Source of the DNA: Paenibacillus sp. An7
GTDB taxonomy: Bacteria; Bacillota; Bacilli; Paenibacillales; Paenibacillaceae
NCBI RefSeq assembly: GCF_009870785.1
Contig: NZ_WTWX01000001.1
Location: forward strand, 578,065 to 642,064
Length of the DNA stretch: 64,000 nucleotides
Direction of reading: 5' to 3'
Within the stretch, counting starts at the first letter, position 1; the number at the start of each line of letters is the position of its first letter. A program made the translations under genes and the position numbers. A model generated the notes under the pieces. The model ran no database searches, was not told the DNA's origin, and was given only the letters and a program-made list of their open reading frames with translations. Below are positions 60,585-64,000 of the stretch, piece after piece.

Positions 60585-63311
60585 CTACGGTTTGGAAATC
60601 TCAACTACTACGTTATTGAGCAGATACAATACAATATTATCATTATCTTTGAGAGATTGCACGCTCAAAGTATGATCACCTTGATGAATGTAAACATTCG
60701 GTGACAATTGAAAGCGATAGTTAGTGTCTGTCGTAGAAGTACGTTTCACTTGTAGTTCATTGGTAGAAGCACTATATGTCCAAAATGCTTTGGATACAGG
60801 TGAAAGCACATGAAAAACGGCTGTTCCATCTGCATCTTGGGTCAAAATGACATGATCGGCTGCAGTAAGCGAACTAAGCGTGGTAGACGTACTGCCATTC
60901 TTAACTACTTTCACCTTATTTGTATTCACAGATTCACTAGAACCCGAAGCAGTATTATAAGTTACTGTATTTCCACTGATGCTGCTAATCTCGGCCCATG
61001 TTTGTTTTACAACTTGGATAGACTGCGGCGTATTACCATCAAAAGATACATTGATAAGTGAACCTAATTTTAGATCAGCTGGTTTCAACGCTGCTCCATT
61101 ATCACCTGTAATGGTTAGTTTGTCTACATAAATTTGGCTTGTAGCTCCATCTTTTTTCACCTCAGCACGGTAGGTAGACAAATTCAGGGATTGCAGTTCA
61201 AATTGCACTGCGGATTTCACATAAATCTTACTAATAACGTCCTGATTTGCGCCTAACATAGCTGTAATCTGATCGCCTGCTTTTACATCAGATAAGGAAG
61301 CACTGCCCTTTCCATATAACTCAACAGAAGGAGTTGTTTGGTAAGGCAAAGTGATACTTTCCCCATTCGTCTGAAGCAGTTTCACGTTCTTCGCGCTTGT
61401 ACTTAGTTCCGTAACTGTTCCTTCATACTTGTAAACGATCGACAATGACAAAGCGCGTGTCCCAATTGTATTAAGGTTCACTTTACGGCCCTCTGTCAGA
61501 TAAGGCTCAATACCAGTAAGCGTTGGAGACGTTGTATTGTACTCAAGTTTTGTTTTTTCATCCAGTGTAAACACCTGAGGTTTCTTGTTCGCATCAAGTA
61601 CGGTAAGCAGTTTTGTTTTATTGTTGTATGAAACAACCGTAGCCAAATTCACTCGTTCCATCTGGCGATTGAGTACTTCAATTTTAGTAACCTCTTCATT
61701 ACTATTCAGTGTGATTTCTACCACATCACCTGATTTTCCATCTGCCAGCAGATCGCTGATAATCGGCTGCTCAATTCCACTGATAACAATCTGAGGATTT
61801 GAAGCTAGAATCTTCACTTCTAGTGAGCCGCCATCTCTCATATAGGTAACCGTGGAATGATTCGCACCAAGCTCATACAGAGTACCTCGCACCGTACGTT
61901 CTACACCTGCTGTAATTTCAATCGATTGAGCGATACTATCTTTAATTGTATATTTCACTGCGGTTCCGATCTTCAACTCAGATAGAGCTACGATCTCATT
62001 TTGATATCTAATCACACTGATTCCATCTTGAATTTTGAGTACATCGGTTGTTCCAGAGTCGTTCACCACGGTAACTGTTTTTGATGTGGAATCCACAGAT
62101 TGAACTTTACCCGTAGCTGTCTTATTCACCACACCAGATTTCACACGAACAGCAACTGGATTTTTTTGTGCAGTAAACGTTTCTCTCTGAATCTCTATAA
62201 CGCTTCCCGCAGTTAAGTCTGCGGCTTTAACTACATTTTCATTTTGATCGTAGAATACCGTTTTATCTGTGAAAGTGTATTCTTGATACGTATCTCCAGC
62301 AAATAACCATAGTTTGTTACCAGACAGACGTTCAAAACTGCCTTCTACGGATTCCGTCTTCGGTGTATTATCTAAGCTCTCTACATAAGTTGCTGTTTGG
62401 TTTTTACCGGCTACCATGACTTCGCTGTATAATGCAATGTCAGCCGCATTAATCCTCAGCTCAGAAGCACTCGTAAAGAAAGGCGTATTTGCATCTCTTG
62501 TGTATGTTACATATGTACTGCCGGTGTACAAGGTTATTTTGCTGTCTGTCAGTTCGGTTATGTATCCCTTGTGTTGTCCTGCATAAGAATAATCTTTGTA
62601 GCCTCCGCCACGGCTAAAGAACGTCGCTAACTGAGCACGAGTTACATTACCCTGTGGATTGAATTTATTTCCTGATATTCCCTGGGCAATATTCAAATCA
62701 ACCGCTACACTTACGTAGCCTTTCACACCATCCGATATTTTGTCATTATCCGCAAAATCGGTAGGCGCATTTCCTGCTGCCTTCGCTTGTGCTTCTTTAT
62801 CGATGGCTCTAATTAATAACTTTGTAATCCATTCACGAGAAGCTTTTTTCTCTCCCCATGTCCCTTTATCAATCTTTGCATTAGCTTCTTCCTTCTCATT
62901 AACTAGACCAAGGTCAAATGCTAAGGAAACATAGGATTTAAAATAATTGCTTGTAGAAATACCTGTGGGAAGTTTTGCTTTATCAGCGGCAGGAAGCTCT
63001 GATTCTTTATTCACAAATCGAATGGCCATCGTAATCGCTTCTTGCTGAGTTACTGCATCACCCGGTCTAAACAATCCGTTGTTACCCAAAAGAATATTCT
63101 GTGATGCTAACTTGTAAATATGTTTTTCTGCCCAATACCCGCTTTTCACATCACTGAACATACCTGTTGCCGCTTTCGCCGTAACAGAAACGGGAGCTGT
63201 TTCAGCTCCCGCTACTCCTGCGTAGGCACTAAGCGCCATCAGGCTGGCGAGCATGGCAGATACCATTTTTTTAGAAGGAATGGAATTGATATTGCTAGGT
63301 TTGAAAGTCAA
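60585..63311 (-). CDS. S-layer-homology (SLH) surface protein
   Basis: 908 aa from TTG 63311 (GAGGAG 8 nt upstream). Sec signal peptide ending near GVAGAETA, then three SLH motifs (about 52-105, a diverged second about 125-175, third about 185-235: FADNDKISDGVKGYVSVAVDLNIAQG) that should bind pyruvylated wall polymer. The remaining about 670 residues are beta-rich Ser/Thr/Val repeats with recurring DxxSKTVTVVNDSGTTDVLK / DGVS-type strands, probably a stalk exposed on the surface. No enzyme motif seen. Strongly expressed-looking single gene with its own terminator. Confidence 0.92.
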   Translation of the reverse strand: MTFKPSNINSIPSKKMVSAMLASLMALSAYAGVAGAETAPVSVTAKAATGMFSDVKSGYWAEKHIYKLASQNILLGNNGLFRPGDAVTQQEAITMAIRFVNKESELPAADKAKLPTGISTSNYFKSYVSLAFDLGLVNEKEEANAKIDKGTWGEKKASREWITKLLIRAIDKEAQAKAAGNAPTDFADNDKISDGVKGYVSVAVDLNIAQGISGNKFNPQGNVTRAQLATFFSRGGGYKDYSYAGQHKGYITELTDSKITLYTGSTYVTYTRDANTPFFTSASELRINAADIALYSEVMVAGKNQTATYVESLDNTPKTESVEGSFERLSGNKLWLFAGDTYQEYTFTDKTVFYDQNENVVKAADLTAGSVIEIQRETFTAQKNPVAVRVKSGVVNKTATGKVQSVDSTSKTVTVVNDSGTTDVLKIQDGISVIRYQNEIVALSELKIGTAVKYTIKDSIAQSIEITAGVERTVRGTLYELGANHSTVTYMRDGGSLEVKILASNPQIVISGIEQPIISDLLADGKSGDVVEITLNSNEEVTKIEVLNRQMERVNLATVVSYNNKTKLLTVLDANKKPQVFTLDEKTKLEYNTTSPTLTGIEPYLTEGRKVNLNTIGTRALSLSIVYKYEGTVTELSTSAKNVKLLQTNGESITLPYQTTPSVELYGKGSASLSDVKAGDQITAMLGANQDVISKIYVKSAVQFELQSLNLSTYRAEVKKDGATSQIYVDKLTITGDNGAALKPADLKLGSLINVSFDGNTPQSIQVVKQTWAEISSISGNTVTYNTASGSSESVNTNKVKVVKNGSTSTTLSSLTAADHVILTQDADGTAVFHVLSPVSKAFWTYSASTNELQVKRTSTTDTNYRFQLSPNVYIHQGDHTLSVQSLKDNDNIVLYLLNNVVVEISKP

Positions 63312-63386
63312 AGTAATTTCTCCTCTCTTATGTGCACATCAAATCTTTTGCCATGTCGGCAGCCGAACAAACGATTGTCCTGCTCC

Positions 63387-64000
63387 CTATTCTCTTGTCA
63401 TGGGATGTTCAAGTTCCACATGTCCCATCAAACTTTCTTTCTGTTCACCATCGACGAGCAGTTCAAGGGAGGTAACCTCTTCAAACTGGAAGAAGGTTTG
63501 TTTAAGTGCATCAAGTGCAAATTGTTCTCCGCCTGAACCGAGATTAGCCGTTGCTGGAATTTTAAGGTCAAGGGTAATCTTTCCGCCATCTACTTCGAGT
63601 TTATTTATGGTAATCTCTTCGGACCAAAGAGGAATGAATTCCTCACGATCACTTTTCTGTAGTGCTTTGAAAGCCGACTCATATTTACTCCAGTCTGTTT
63701 TAAAGGTGATTTCCCCTTTTGTTTCTTTTAATTCCAACTGTTCGGGATCTGTGTAAAAGAGTGTGATTGTTTCTTGCTTAGTCTCTTCCGAAGGAGCTAT
63801 TGCCCCGCCGTTCGCTTGTCCCTCCGCTGAACCTCCAGTAACAGGTGTACCCTCTGTATCCCCGTTTATTACATCATCATTCGGTTCTTCTGTATCAACG
63901 GGATCTTCTGCCGGTTGTAAATCATCTGCTGGGACATCTGAATCTCCTGCACCGCTGCCTTGCTGCCCGGATGGAGCTAACGGAGGTTTGTCGGCTCCAC
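63387..64000 (-). CDS. GerMN-domain spore germination lipoprotein (5' end outside window)
   Basis: 204 codons open at the window edge; the frame continues past 64000, so the true start is outside. A C-terminal GerMN domain is clear: TITLFYTDPEQLELKET, LDLKIPATANLGSGGEQFALDALKQTFFQFEEV, LELLVDGEQKESLMGHVELEHP. In front lies a Pro/Gly/Asp/Glu linker of about 80 residues. GerM-type proteins act in sporulation and germination at the cortex. 75 bp upstream of the SLH gene. Confidence 0.85.
   Translation of the reverse strand, partial: GADKPPLAPSGQQGSGAGDSDVPADDLQPAEDPVDTEEPNDDVINGDTEGTPVTGGSAEGQANGGAIAPSEETKQETITLFYTDPEQLELKETKGEITFKTDWSKYESAFKALQKSDREEFIPLWSEEITINKLEVDGGKITLDLKIPATANLGSGGEQFALDALKQTFFQFEEVTSLELLVDGEQKESLMGHVELEHPMTRE

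Noticed and set aside
63253..63756. 167-aa plus-strand frame near the window end
   Set aside because: It lies opposite the GerMN domain gene, has no family features and no SD; the minus-strand frame carries a clear GerMN motif.
1..64000. CRISPR arrays, prophage, integrases, transposases, tRNA or rRNA genes
   Set aside because: No regular spaced repeats, tRNA-like cloverleaf, transposase DDE motifs, integrase motifs or phage structural genes were recognised.

Overview
The window looks like chromosomal DNA of a spore-forming Gram-positive bacterium of the order Bacillales, most likely Paenibacillus. Evidence: spoVK, cotE and a GerMN-domain germination gene; a three-motif SLH surface protein; LexA boxes of the Bacillus type; and conserved Bacillus-like gene neighbourhoods (lexA divergent from a yneA-like gene; spoVK-hflX-ynbB-glnR-glnA; cotE to mutS-mutL; miaA-hfq; parE-parC). 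I see no tRNA, rRNA, CRISPR array, insertion sequence or prophage. This is mostly core genome with a few accessory cassettes.

Layout. 1-3829: start of a lipoprotein, a HAD phosphatase, a small membrane protein, the SOS pair yneA/lexA with five LexA boxes between and around their promoters, and an unknown 138-aa protein. 4005-11031: nitrogen control (glnR, glnA, a GlnR operator and an unusual glnA-leader hairpin), YnbB, HflX, SpoVK, a YdcF-type membrane protein and a DUF402 protein. 11272-23023: a class A PBP with a Gly/Asn tail, hfq, miaA, an RsmJ-like methyltransferase, mutL, mutS, a glutamine-synthetase-fold amidoligase and cotE. 23127-28679: a FUSC/ArAE-type exporter, an SsuABC-type ABC importer and an M32 carboxypeptidase. 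28798-31402: a HesB-like protein, a beta-carbonic anhydrase, and a PadR / membrane protein / DUF2653 cluster.

31531-34277 is the most interesting segment. A TPR-only receptor of the Rap/RRNPP type overlaps an otherwise unlisted 38-codon gene for a secreted peptide precursor. Next to it, divergently transcribed, is a soluble PAS histidine kinase of the sporulation-kinase type. I read this as a peptide quorum-sensing cassette beside a phosphorelay kinase.

34557-48781: an HpaB-family monooxygenase, a winged-helix membrane protein, an RNA methyltransferase and a pseudouridine synthase, an MFS efflux pump with its MarR regulator and a perfect 20-bp operator, a second MarR, parC/parE, and a GDSL hydrolase / ABC ATPase / ABC-2 permease operon. 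49016-64000: a CAP protein, a GNAT acetyltransferase with purT, a heterodimeric ABC exporter with one degenerate ATP site, a tandem dynamin (DynA-like), an unknown small protein, nth, an SLH protein and a truncated GerMN lipoprotein.

Most genes lie on the minus strand and nearly every operon ends in a clear stem-loop plus T-run. Start codons were chosen from ribosome-binding-site spacing; several are GTG or TTG.
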